Shown here one piece after another: positions 22,312 to 34,300 of a stretch of DNA of 64,000 nucleotides. A program made the translations under genes and the position numbers. This stretch comes from Dactylorhiza incarnata (Eukaryota > Streptophyta > Magnoliopsida > Asparagales > Orchidaceae). How positions within the stretch are numbered: position 1 is the stretch's first letter; each line of letters starts with the position of its first letter. Location of the stretch: assembly GCA_033032865.1 (NCBI GenBank), contig JAWHQI010000739.1, positions 186,001-250,000 of the forward strand, in the 5' to 3' direction. The notes below the pieces were generated by a model. It made no database searches and had not been told where the DNA came from. It worked only from the letters and a program-made list of their open reading frames with translations.

Positions 22312-24343
22312 TTACGGACGGGTATCGCTCGGTTCATCCTCCCTGTGAAGCCGCGCGACATGATCGCTGATTTGAAGTACAGTTCCCTGCATTTGGTTCA
22401 TATTATGATTAAGGCGGTTGATCATGCTATGAATCCGCGCGGCATCTCTCTCTACTCGCGTCACGGGGATCATGCGAGTAGGCAAGGTCGCTGCGGACTC
22501 ATGATCACTAACAACTGGGCGGGTCGTCCCGGCTATAGGAAGAGATGAGCTCGTCCCTGCGTCCGGGCGGCTTGACCCTCGCCGGCCTTCGTCAACTACG
22601 TTAATAGGGCGCCGACTTCCGCCGGTTTCCTTGGCCAAATGAAGGTATTTGTCCCTATAATAGGCACAGTCCTCTTCGAGCTTGCGGACTTCCTTCTTTC
22701 CACGATCAATCCGGACGGTCAGCGCAGCCACTTGGTCTTGCTGCGCCTTTTCTTTCTCTCGACGCTCTCTCCGCTCGGCCTCCAGCGCTGCTCGGCTTTC
22801 CCTCCGTTTGGTTTCCAATTCAACCCGAAGAGCAGCTTTCTCATCTTGGGCGACCTTCTCTCTCTCCTCCACAGCCCTCAGCTGCTTAGCAAGGGTTTCC
22901 AGATTCTTTTGAAGCCGGGACATCTCGTCCTCCATCCGAGTATCCGGCCGAGAAGAGCTCAGCAAGGGTGGATAAAGAGGGGGAAGATAGGTCACCAGTT
23001 CGCCCGGCTTCGGGATAGAGTCACGGTCATCTGCAATAAGAGAAAATAGTCAAAGAGTATTCAAAAGGAAATTGCTTTCATCGAATTTTCCTCGCTTACA
23101 AGCCGCGGCAGTTTGAATTGAATTCGGGCGGACGGGTCGCCTTATTAGCTCGGTATCGAACTTTCGGCGTTGTTCTCTCCACGATCTCTCACTTTGCCTC
23201 CGCTTAGCAGCAGAAAGTTGAGCAGCGGAGGGAAAGAAGCTGGGCGACGGGTTCAACAACGAAGCGCGCGACTTGTTTCGAGGCCTCGGCATGAAAAAAA
23301 CGAACGGAGTGGTAATCCGCTCCCCTTTTACCTTGCAGCAAAAGATTGGGTTGCGGCGGGGGCGGCCTGGCAAGCTGATTTCTTACTCGCTCCGCCTTCA
23401 CCTGCATAAACCGCAGACCGGCCGTCACGGTATCTTCAGGTACCGGTGTGGTTCTTTCAGTCGCGACCTCAGGAAGAATGGCCTCCTTAAGGCTGGTGGC
23501 ATCCTCAGACAGGGCGGATCCTGTCCCTCCTGGCGGGTTAGCGGCCTGCAGTTCGGAAGAAGTTCTCAGCTGATCATCTTGCTTCTGAAAAGAATCAAAA
23601 TCCTTAAGGAGGTCGCTTACGGAAATACTATGAGCATCAATCGGAACCTAGTCGCTCGGCTGGGGAGGAGTACTCAAGCCTTCCGAAACTTCATTCTCGC
23701 GCGACTTGCCTTGCAGGCTATCCGCTTTCGGTTTCCCAGATGCTGCCTTATTCTTGGCCTTCAGCTTCTTCATCTTCTTAAGAAGTCTGTTCGCAGCGGA
23801 CTCCTCCTTCTTTCTCTTTTTTGACTTCAGGACGGTTGGTTTGTCCGGGCTCGATCCGGTCGTTAATAACTGGAGCTTAAGATCGGTCGGCTTGGGGGAG
23901 TCAACTGCCTCTCCCCCTTCATCTCTAATTTTTAGATAAAAATCCCCGGACGGGGTGACCTCCATCTTGAAAGACTCATCCCCATCGCCTTTTTGGGAAG
24001 CAGTCTCCAAGTTTGTCTTACCCGGCGGAGAAGGTGGGTTGTTCCCTTTGTCAGAGAAGGTTGGGGGATCAGCTGGGGGCGGGTTCAGACAGCTCGCCTC
24101 ATCTTTAGTCGACAGGACGACTGTTTGCTCAGGAAGCAGTTCGGTCGGCTTGTTCTCCTCCTGTTTAGATGACAAGTCGATTGTCAACTCTGCAGGCAGA
24201 TCGGTCGGTTTACTCGTAGAAGCAATGGTTACGGTCTTATCAGGCCGCTTCGACTTTTTCTTCTTCTTCTCTTTCGAGCGGTCTCTCTCGCGGTTCTTTC
24301 CGGACTTCTCAAGAATTTCGAGCTCAGCCATCAAGTTCACCAT
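22312..24343 (-). pseudogene. Antisense gene aORF1 of element A (lysine-rich, coiled coil)
   Basis: The preferred start is the ATG at 24343 (MVNLMAELEI), because alignment with element C puts the 5' leader before it; the upstream ATG at 24442 overlaps the TATA box. The N-terminal part has Lys/Glu/Arg runs (RDRSKEKKKKKSKRPDK) that look like nuclear localisation signals; a middle block contains SFKMEVTPSGD (C: SFGMEITPSGN). The C-terminal part (22312-22995) is a long coiled coil ending in ERDAARIHSMINRLNHNM. A 69-nt intron lies at 23099-23031 (GTAAGC...TTGCAG) and contains a stop, so splicing is needed. Damage: a TAG at 23648-23650 and a frameshift at a homopolymer near 23292-23299. Function unknown. 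Confidence 0.82.
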
Positions 24344-24440
24344 CTTTTTCGGGTTGTTCAATCCGAAAGCCCTAACCGCAATAGGCGAGTAGTGACTCGT
24401 GGTAACAATGGAGTTATGCCAGAATCGAAGCTTCTGGAAC

Positions 24441-24448
24441 ATTTATAA
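24441..24448 (-). promoter_or_regulatory. TATA box of antisense gene aORF1 (element A)
   Basis: The minus strand reads GGTTATAAATG about 100 nt before the preferred ATG at 24343. Element C has CTATAAGAGA about 103 nt before its aORF1 ATG. The similar distance supports a real promoter that fires toward the element interior, opposite to the LTR. Confidence 0.6.
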
Positions 24449-24487
24449 CCAACGGGGTGAAGACGGCGCGGTCTCCGGCTAGCACTG

Positions 24488-24532
24488 ATATTTTCGAAAT
24501 CTTCACGTAAATTTAAAAATATACGGGGATTA
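24488..24532 (+). other. Purine tract and abutting hairpin, element A
   Basis: The hairpin arms are ATATTTTCGAAAT (24488-24500) and AATTTAAAAATAT (ending 24522), followed at once by ACGGGGATTA (24523-24532) and the LTR start TGTTTACC. The arms pair with a small internal mismatch. The position equals that in B and C. Confidence 0.78.
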
Positions 24533-25307
24533 TGTTTACCCGGGAAACCGCTTCCAAGAGGATTACTCGCAGACCGAGCGGTTTGCGGGTCTAAGTCGCC
24601 CGGCTCAGATTAAACGAGATCCATCGACACCAGCTAACACAGGTCGGGCGGTCTAGCATAACTCAGACCGCCGCCAAGCACTAAAGATAGTCCAGGCCCA
24701 AGTCCAGCAGGACAAGTCGCGGTCTCAAGCCGGAGGTCGCGCGGTTTATGCCATGGGGATAAGCCCAGGTCCAAAATCAAAGAACAAGCCGCGGTCTCAA
24801 GACAAAGATCGAGCGGGTACCATCGTCGCCTTGGCCGCATCATCTTTAGCCTTTGGTCAGACAATTCGGAGGGGCAAGCCGCCAAGCCACGCGACTTCTT
24901 TCTTTCCTTCTTTGTGTATCCCGTCACCGCCTGCCCGTTTCTCCTGTACCCGGGCAGGCGGTTATTTTATCCCTGCCCTTTCGGGCAGGACCCAAAGCCT
25001 ATAAATAGGGGGCGGCACTGTTCCCAAGAGGCGCACACTCGAATCTAGGAGCTCGCTTGTTTGAGCTGCGGACTCGAGTTCCTTGTCTTGCGGACTGTCT
25101 GACCGGCCGGCCTCTCTTTTCCTGCACTTGTAACCCGCTGTAACCACTTCTTTCTAATCAAAGGAAAGCCCGTCGCAGGAGTGGCATTTGCCGCGGCGTG
25201 CGAAGTCTGGCCTTGACCGCTGCTAGCGGTCTCATTCTTCTACACAAAAAGTAACCGGCAACCCGCAGCCTCCGTTTTCCCTCAGAGGTGCGATCTCGGA
25301 CCCAACA
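24533..25307 (+). repeat. 3' LTR of element A (775 bp, full length)
   Basis: It starts TGTTTACCCGGG and ends GACCCAACA, followed by TATGG. Two GC hairpins (ACCGCCTGCCCG/CGGGCAGGCGGT at 24926-24962; CCTGCCC/GGGCAGG at 24972-24989) lie just before the TATA box TATAAATA at 25000-25007. The downstream GCCCGTCGC...GCGGCGTGC hairpin lies at 25168-25201. It keeps the ~275 bp that the 5' LTR has lost. Confidence 0.93.
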
Positions 25308-28300
25308 TATGGCTCTGAGCTCTTTCCGAAAAGGTTTTTTGTGCAAAATTCGGACATCCGGATCTAAAGTTATAACTTTTTGCAGTTTAGGTGTCAGTTC
25401 GAGCTAAATCCCACATTATCACTTCAACTCAATGTATATCGACCACTAAATGAACTACATTGTGTAAAACTTGCTCTCCATTGAATGTAGGGCTCAGAGC
25501 TCATTTCGAAGAGGTGTTGTGGGCAAAACTCACACAACCTGATCAAAAGTTATGGTTGTTTGAAGTTTAGGTGTCATTTGGAGCTACATTTTACATTGAC
25601 TGTGCAACCCGCTCAATATAGACAACTAAATGAACTGTAATGGGTAAAACTTGTGCTTCAATGAATGTAGGGCTCCGATATCATTCCTAAATTGTGTTGT
25701 ATGGGGTAAAATCAGTCAACCGGATCAAAAGTTATTGCTGTTTAAAGTTTGAGTGTCATTTGGAGCTAAATCTCTCACTTTCACTACAAACCGCATCTAA
25801 AATTCTTTCATTTTGAAATTTATGTGTCATTTGGAGCTAAATCTCGCATTACCACTACAACCCACTGTATATCGACCTCTAAACGACCTTGAATGGGTTA
25901 AATTCGTTCTCCATTGGATTTTGGGCTCCGATCTTATTACGAAAAGGTATTGTGGGCGAAAATCGGACAACTGGATAAAAAGTTATGGATCTTTAAAACT
26001 TAGGTTTCCTTTCGAGCTAAATACATTATTACAAACCCGCTGTATATTGACCACAAAACAAACTGGATGGGTAAAATTTGTTATCCATTGGATGCAGGGC
26101 TCCGAGCTCTTTCCAAAAAGGTGTTGTGCGCAAAAATCGGACAACCAGATCAAAAGTTATGGCTATTGCAGTTTATGTGTCAAGAGGAGCCCTCGTCACC
26201 ATTGCAACCCCCTGTATATTGACCACTAAAATGAGTTGTAAGGGTTTATAATTGTGCTCCTTTGGATGTATGCCTCCGAGCATATTCCGAACAGGTGATG
26301 TGGTCAAATATCAAACATACAAATCAAAAGTTATGCCTGTTAGAAGTTTAGGTGTCATTTGGAGCGAAATTTCGCATTACCGCTGCAACGCTCTAAATAT
26401 TGATAACTAAATGAACTGGAATGGGTAAAACTTGTGCTCCAATGAATGTAGTGCTACGAGCTCATTTCGAAAAAGTGTTGTGTGGTCAAATCAGGGAACC
26501 GGATCAAAAGTTGTTGCGGTTTAATGTTTGAGTGTCATTTGGAGCTAAATTTCTCATGTTTCCCTACAACCCACTGTAGATCAACCGCAAACAAACTGGA
26601 ATGGGTTAAACTTGTTTTTTAATGGATGCAGGGCTCCGATCTCATTCTGAAAAGGCGTTGTGGGCAAAAATCAGACAACCGGATCAAAAGTTATGGATGT
26701 TTGAAGTTTAGGTGCCAATTGGAGCAAACTCCCTCATTTCTACTGCAATCCACTATACGTCGACCACTAAATGAACTTGATCGAGTAAATTCTATTCTAC
26801 TTAGGATGTATGGCTCTGAGCTCTTTCTGAAAAGGTGTTTTGTGCAAAATCCAGACATCCGGATCTAATGTTATAGTTGTTTGCAGTTTAGGTGTCAGTT
26901 GGAGCTAAATCCCTCATTACCACTTCAACTCAATGTATATCGACCACTAAATGAACTACATTGGGTAAAACTTGCTTTCCATTGAATGTAGGGCTCAGAG
27001 CTCATTTCGAAGAGGTGTTGTGGGCAAAACTCACACAACCTGATCAAAAGTGATGGTTGTTTGAAGTTTAGGTGTCATTTGGAGCTACATTTTGCATTGA
27101 CAGTGCAACCCGCTCAATATAGACAACTAAATGAACTGTAATGGGTAAAACTTGTGCTTCAATGAATGTAGGGCTCCGATATCATTCCTAAATGGTGTTG
27201 TATGGCGTAAAATCAGGCAACCGGATCAAAAATTATTGCTGTTTAAAGTTTGAGTATCATTTGGAGCTAAATCTCTCACTTTCACTACAAACCGCATCTA
27301 AAATTCTTTCATTTTGAAATTTATGTGTCATTTGGAGCTAAATCTTGCATTAGCACTACAACTCACTGTATATCGACCTCTAAACGACCTTGAATGGGTT
27401 AAATTCATTCTCCATTGGATTTTGGGCTCGGATCTCATTACGAAAAGGTATTATGGGCGAAAATCAGACAACCGGATAAAAAATTATGGATCTTTAAAGC
27501 TTAGGTCTGCTTTCGAGCTAAATACATTATTACAAACTCGTCGTATATTGACCACTAAACAAACTGGATGGGTAAAATTTGCTCTCCATTGGATGCATGG
27601 CTCCGAGCTCTTTCCAAAAAGGTGTTGTGCGCAAAAATCGGTTTACCAGATCAAAAGTTATGGCTGTTACAGTTTATGTGTCAAGAGGAGCCCTCGTCAC
27701 CATTGCAACCCCCTTTATATTGACCACTAAAATGAGGTGGAAGGGTTTATAATTGTGCTCCATTGGATGTATGCCTCCGAGCATATTCCGAAAAGGTGAT
27801 GTGGGCAAAAATCAAACATACAAATCAAAAGTTATGCATGTTAGAAGATTAGGTGTCATTTGGAGCGAAATTTCGCATTACCGCTGCAACGCTCTAAATA
27901 TTGACAACTAAATGAACTGGAATGGGTAAAACTTGTGCTCCAATAAATGTAGTGCTACGAGCTCATTTCGAAAAGGTGTTGTGTGGTCAAATCAGGCAAC
28001 TGGATCAAAAGTTGTTGCAGTTTAATGTTTGAGTGTCATTTGGAGCTAAATCTCTCATGTTTCCCTACAACCAACTGTAGATCAACCGCATACGAACTGG
28101 AATGGGTAAAACTTGTTGTCCAATGGATGCAGGGCTCCGATCTCATTCTGAAAAGGCATTGTGGGCAAAAATCAGACAACCGGATCAAAAGTTATGGATT
28201 TTTGAAGTTTAGGTGCCAATTGGAGCAAACTCCATCATTTCTACTGCAATCCACTATACGTCGACCACTAAATGAACTACATTGGGTAAAACTTGCTCTC

Positions 28301-31300
28301 CATTGAATGTAGGGCTCAGAGCTCATTTCGAAGAGGTGTTGTGGGCAAAACTCACACAACCAGATCAAAAGTTATGGTTGTTTGAAGTTTAGGTGTCATT
28401 TGGAGCTACATTTTGCATTGACAGTGCAACCCGCTCAATATAGACAACTAAATGAACTGTAATGGGTAAAACTTGTGCTTCAATGAATGTAGGGCTCCGA
28501 TATCATTCCTAAATTGTGTTGTATGGGGTAAAGTCAGGCAACCGGATCAAAAGTTATTGCTGTTTAAAGTTTGAGTTTCATTTGGAGCTAAATCTCTCAC
28601 TTTCACTACAAACTGCATCTAAAATTCTTTATTTTGAAATTTATGTGTCATTTGGAGCTAAATATCGCATTACCACTACAACCCACTGTATATCGACCTC
28701 TAAACGACCTTGAATGGGTTAAATTCATTCTCCATTGGATTTTGGGCTCCGATCTCATTACGAAAAGGTATTATGGGCGAAAATCGGACAACCGGATAAA
28801 AAGTTATGGATCTTTAAAGCTTAGGTCTCCTTTCGAGCTAAATACATTATTACAAACCCGCTGTATATTGACCACTAAACAAACTGGATGGGTAAAATTT
28901 GCTCTCCATTGGATGCAGGGCTCCGAGCTCTTTCCAAAAAGGTGTTGAGCGCAAAAATCGGACAACCAGATCAAAAGTTATGGCTGCTGCAGTTTATGTG
29001 TCAAGAGGAGCCCTCGTCACCATTGCAACTCCCTGTATATTGACCACTAAAATGAGCTGTAAGGGATTATAATTGTGCTCCATTGGATGTATGCCTCCGA
29101 GCATATTCCGAAAAGGTGATGTGGGCAAAAATCAAACATACAAATCAAAAGTTATGCATGTTAGAAGTTTAGGTGTCATTTGGAGCGAAATTTCGCATTA
29201 CCGCTGCAACGCTCTAAATATTGATAACTAAATGAACTGGGATGGGTAAAACTTGTGCTCCAATGAATGTAGTGCTACGAGCTCATTTCGAAAAGGTGTT
29301 GTGTGGTCAAATCAGGCAACCGGATCAAAAGTTGTTGCGGTTTAATGTTTGAGTGTCATTTGGAGCTAAATATCTCATGTTTCCCTACAACCCACTGTAG
29401 ATCAACCGCAAACGACCTGGAATGGGTAAAACTTGTTGTCCAATGGATGCAGGGCTCCGATCTCATTTTGAAAAGGCGTTAAGGGAAAAAATCAGACAAC
29501 CGGATCAAAAGTTATGGATGTTTAAAGTTTAGGTGCCAATTGGAGCAAACTCCCTCATTTCTACTGCAATCCACTATACGTCGACCACTAAATGAACTTG
29601 ATCGAGTAAATCCTATTCTCCTTAGGATATATGGCTCTGAGCTCTTTCCGAAAAGGTGTTTTGTGCAAAATCCAGACATCCGGATCTAAAGTTATAGTTG
29701 TTTGCAGTTTAGGTGTCAGTTGGAGCTAAATCCCACATTAGCACTTCAACTCAATGTATATCAACCACTAAATGAACGACATTGGGTAAAACTTGCTCTC
29801 CATTGAATGTAGGGCTCAGAGCTCATTTCGAAGAGGTGTTGTGGGAAAAACTCAAAGAACCTGATCAAAAGTTATGGTTGTTTGAAGTTTAGATGTCATT
29901 TGGAGCTACATTTTGCATTGACAGTGCAACCCGCTCAATATAGACAACTAAATGAACTGTAATTTGTAAAACTTAAGTTTTAATGAATGTAGGGCTCCGA
30001 TATCATTCCTAAATGTTGTTGTATGGGGTAAAATCAGGCAACCGGATATAAAATTATTGCTGTTTAAAGTTTGAGTGTCATTTGGAGCTAAATCTCTCAC
30101 TTTCACTACAAACCGCATTTAAAATTCTTTCATTTTGAAATTTATGTGTCATTTGGAGCTAAATCTCGCATTACCACTACAACCCACTGTATATCGACCT
30201 CTAAACGACCTTGAATGGGTTAAATTCGTTCTCCATTAGATTTTGGGCTCCGATCTCATTACGAAAAGGTATTGTGGGCGAAAATCAGACAACCGGATAA
30301 AAAGTTATGGATCTTTAAAGCTTAGGTCTGCTTTCGAGCTAAATACATTATTACAAATCCGCTGTATATTGACCACTAAACAAACTGGATGGGTAAAATT
30401 TGCTCTCCATTGGATGCAGGGCTCCGAGCTCTTTCCAAAAAGGTGTTGTGCGCAAAAATCGGTTTACCAGATCAAAAGTTATGGCTGTTACAGTTCATGT
30501 GTCAAGAGGAGCCCTCGTCACCATTACAACCCCCTGTATATTGACCACTAAAATGAGCTGGAAGGGTTTATAATTGTGCTCCATTGGATGTGTGCCTCCG
30601 AGCATATTCCGAAAAGGTGATGTGGGCAAAAATCAAACATACAAATCAAAAGTTATGCATGTTAGAAGTTTAGGTGTCATTTGGAGCGAAATTTCGCATT
30701 ACCGCTGCAACGCTCTAAATATTGAAATCTAAATGAACTGGAATGGGTAAAACTTGTGCTCCAATGCATGTAGTGCTACGAGCTCATTTCGAAAAGGTGT
30801 TGTGTGGTCAAATAAGGCAACCAGATCAAAAGTTGTTGCGGTTTAATGCTTGAGTGTCATTTGGAGCTAAATCTCTCATGTTTCCCTACAACCAACTGTA
30901 GATCAACTGCATACGAACTGGATTGGGTAAAACTTGTTGTCCAATGGATGCAGGGCTCCGATCTCATTCTGAAAAGGCATTGTGGGCAAAAATCAGACAA
31001 CCGGATCAAAAGTTATGGATGTTTGAAGTTTAGGTGCCAATTGGAGCAAACTCCCTCATTTCTACTGCAATCCACTATACGTCGACCACTAAATGAACTT
31101 GATCGAGTAAATCCTATTCTCCTTAGGATGTATGGCTCTGAGCTCTTTCCGAAAAGGCGTTTTTTGCAAAATCCGGACATTCGGATCTAAAGTTATAGCT
31201 GTTTGCAGTTTAGGTGTCAGTTGGAGCTAAATCCCACATTACCACTTCAACTCAATGTATATCGACCACTAAATGAACTACATTGGGTAAAACTTGCTCT

Positions 31301-34300
31301 CCATTGAATGTAGGGCTCAGAGCTCATTTCGAAAAGGTGTTGTGGGCAAAACTCACACAACCTGATCAAAAGTTATGGTTGTTTGAAGTTTAGGTGTCAT
31401 TTGGAACTACATTTTGCATTGACAGTGCAACCCGCTCAATATAGACAACTAAATGAACTGTAATAGGTAAAACTTGTGCTTCAATGAATGTAGGGCTCCG
31501 ATATCATTCCTAAATGGTGTTGTATGGGGTAAAATCAAGCAACCAGATCAAAAGTTATTGTTGTTTAAAGTTTGAGTGTCGTTTGGAGCTAAATCTCTCA
31601 CTTTCACTACAAACCGCATCTAAAATTCTTTAATTTTGAAATTTATGTGTCATTTGGAGCTAAATCTCGCATTACCACTACAACCCACTGTATATCGACC
31701 TCTAAACGACCTTGAATGGGTTAAATTCGTTCTCCATTGGATTTTGGGCTCCGATCTCATTACGAAAGGGTATTGTGGGCGAAAATCGGACAACCGGATA
31801 AAAGGTTATGGATCTTTAAAGCTTAGGTCTCCTTTTGAGCTAAATACATTATTACAAACCCGTTGTATATTGACCACTAAATAAACTGGATGGGTAAAGT
31901 TTGCTCTCAATTGGATGAAGGGCTCCGAGCTCTTTGCAAAAAAGGTGTTGTGCGCAAAAATCGGACAACCAGATCAATAGTTATGGCTGTTACAGTTTAT
32001 GTGTCAAGAGGAGCCCTCGTCACCATTGCAACTCCTGTATATTGACCACTAAAATGAGCTAAAAGGGTTTATAATTGTGCTCCATTGGATGTATGCCTCC
32101 GAGCATATTCCGAAAAGGTGATGTGGGCAAAAATCAAACATACAAATCAAAAGTTATGCATGTTAGAAGTTTAGGTGTCATTTGGAGCGAAATTTCGCAT
32201 TACCGCTGCAATGCTCTAAATATTGATAACTAAATGAACTGGAATGGGTAAAACTTGTGCTCCAATGAATATAGTGTTACGAGCTCATTTCGAAAAGGTG
32301 TTGTGTGGTCAAATCAGGCAACCGGATCAAAAGTTGTTGCGGTTTAATGTTTGAGTGTCATTTGGAGCTAAATCTCTCATGTTTCCCTACAACCCACTGT
32401 AGATCAACCGCAAACGAACTGAAATGGGTAAAACTTGTTGTCCAATGGATGCAGGGCTCCGATCTCATACTGAAACGGCGTTGTGGGCAAAAAACAGACA
32501 ACCGGATCAAAAGTTATGGATGTTTGAAGTTTGGGTGCCAATTGGAGCAAACTCTCTCATTTCTACTGCAATCCACTATACGTCGACCACTAATTGAACT
32601 TGATCGAGTAAATCCTATTCTCCTTAGGATGTATGGCTCTGAGCTCTTTCCGAAAAGGTGTTTTGTGCAAAATCCGGACATCCGGATCTAAAGTTATAGT
32701 TGTTTGCAGTTTAGGTGTCAGTTGGAGCTAAATCCCACATTACCAATTCAACTCAATGTATATCGACCACTAAATGAACTACATTGGGTAAAACTTGCTC
32801 TCCATTGAATGTAGGGCTCAGAGCTCATTTCGAAGAGGTGTTGTGGGCAAAACTCACACAACCTGATCAAAAGTTATGGTTGTTTGAAGTTTAGGTGTCA
32901 TTTGGAGCTACATTTTGCATTGACAGTGCAACCCGCTCAATATAGACAACTAAATGAACTGTAATGGGTAAAACTTGTGCTTCAATGAATGTAGGGCTCC
33001 GATATCATTCCTAAATTGTGTTGTATGGGGTAAAAACAGGCAACCAGATCAAAAGTTATTGCTGTTTAAAGTTTGAGTGTCATTTGGAGCTAAATCTCTC
33101 ACTTTCACTACAAACCGCATCTAAAATTCTTTCATTTTGAAATTTATGTGTAATTTGGAGCTAAATCTCGCATTACCACTACAACCCACTGTATATCGAC
33201 CTCTAAACGACCTTGAATGGGTTAAATTCGTTCTCCATTGGATTTTGGGCTCCGATCTCATTACGAAAAGGTATTATGTGCGAAAATCGGACAACCAGAT
33301 AAAAAGTTATGGATCTTTAAAGCTTAGGTCTCCTTTCGAGCTAAATACATTATTACAAACCCGCTGTATATTGACCACTAAATAAATTGGATGGGTAAAA
33401 TTTGCTCTCCATTGGATGCAGGGCTCCGAGTTCTTTCCAAAAAGGTGTTGTGCGCAAAAATCGGTTAACCAGATCAAAAGTTATGGCTGTTACAGTTTGT
33501 GTCAAGAGGAGCCCTCGTCACCATTGCAACCCCCTGTATATTGACCACTAAAATGAGCTGGAAAGGTTTATAATTGTGCTCCATTGGATGTATGCCTCCG
33601 AGCATATTCCGAAAAGGTTATGTGGGCAAAAATCAAACATACAAATCAAAAGTTATGCATGTTAGAAGTTTAGGTGTCATTTGGTGCGAAATTTCACATT
33701 ACCGCTGCAACGCTCTAAATATTGATAACTAAATGAACTAGAATGGTTAAAACTTGTGCTCCAATGAATGTAGTGCTACGAGCTCATTTCGAAAAGGTGT
33801 TGTGTGGTCAAATCAGGCAACCAGATCAAAAGTTGTTGCGGTTTATTGTTTGAGTGTCATTTGGAGCTAAATTTCTCATGTTTCCCTACAACCCACTGTA
33901 GATCAACCGCAAACGTACTGGAATGGGTAAAACTTGTTGTCCAATGGATGCAGGGCTCCGATCTCATTCTGAAAAGGCATTGTGGGCAAAAATCAGACAA
34001 CCGGATCAAAAGTTATGGATGTTTGAAGTTTAGGTGCCAATTGGAGCAAACTCCCTCATTTCTACTGCAATTCACTATACGTCGACCACTAAATGAACTT
34101 GATCGAGTAAATCCTATTCTCCTTAGGAAGTATGGCTCTGAGCTCTTTCCGAAAAGGTGTTTTGTGCAAAATTCGGACATCCGGATCTAAAGTTATAGAT
34201 GTTTGCAGTTTAGGTGTCAGTTGGAGTTAAATCCCACATTACCACTTCAACTCAATGTATATCGACCACAAAATGAACTACATTGGGTAAAACTTGCTCT

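Larger units (their letters stand above)
3435..25307 (+). mobile_element. Element A: degenerate Ty3/gypsy Tat-type LTR retrotransposon carrying nested element B
   Basis: A complete insertion: LTR, gag, protease, reverse transcriptase, RNase H, second RNase H, integrase, a post-pol hairpin array, two antisense genes, a purine tract, and a second LTR, bounded by a 5-bp target duplication. Without nested element B (8.3 kb) it measures about 13.6 kb. The second RNase H and antisense ORFs after integrase fit the Tat lineage (Retand/Ogre-like); the family name is my inference. LTR divergence is roughly 2% by eye outside a ~275-bp deletion in the 5' LTR. All sense ORFs are broken, so the copy is dead, although its parts match the better preserved element C. 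Confidence 0.93.
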
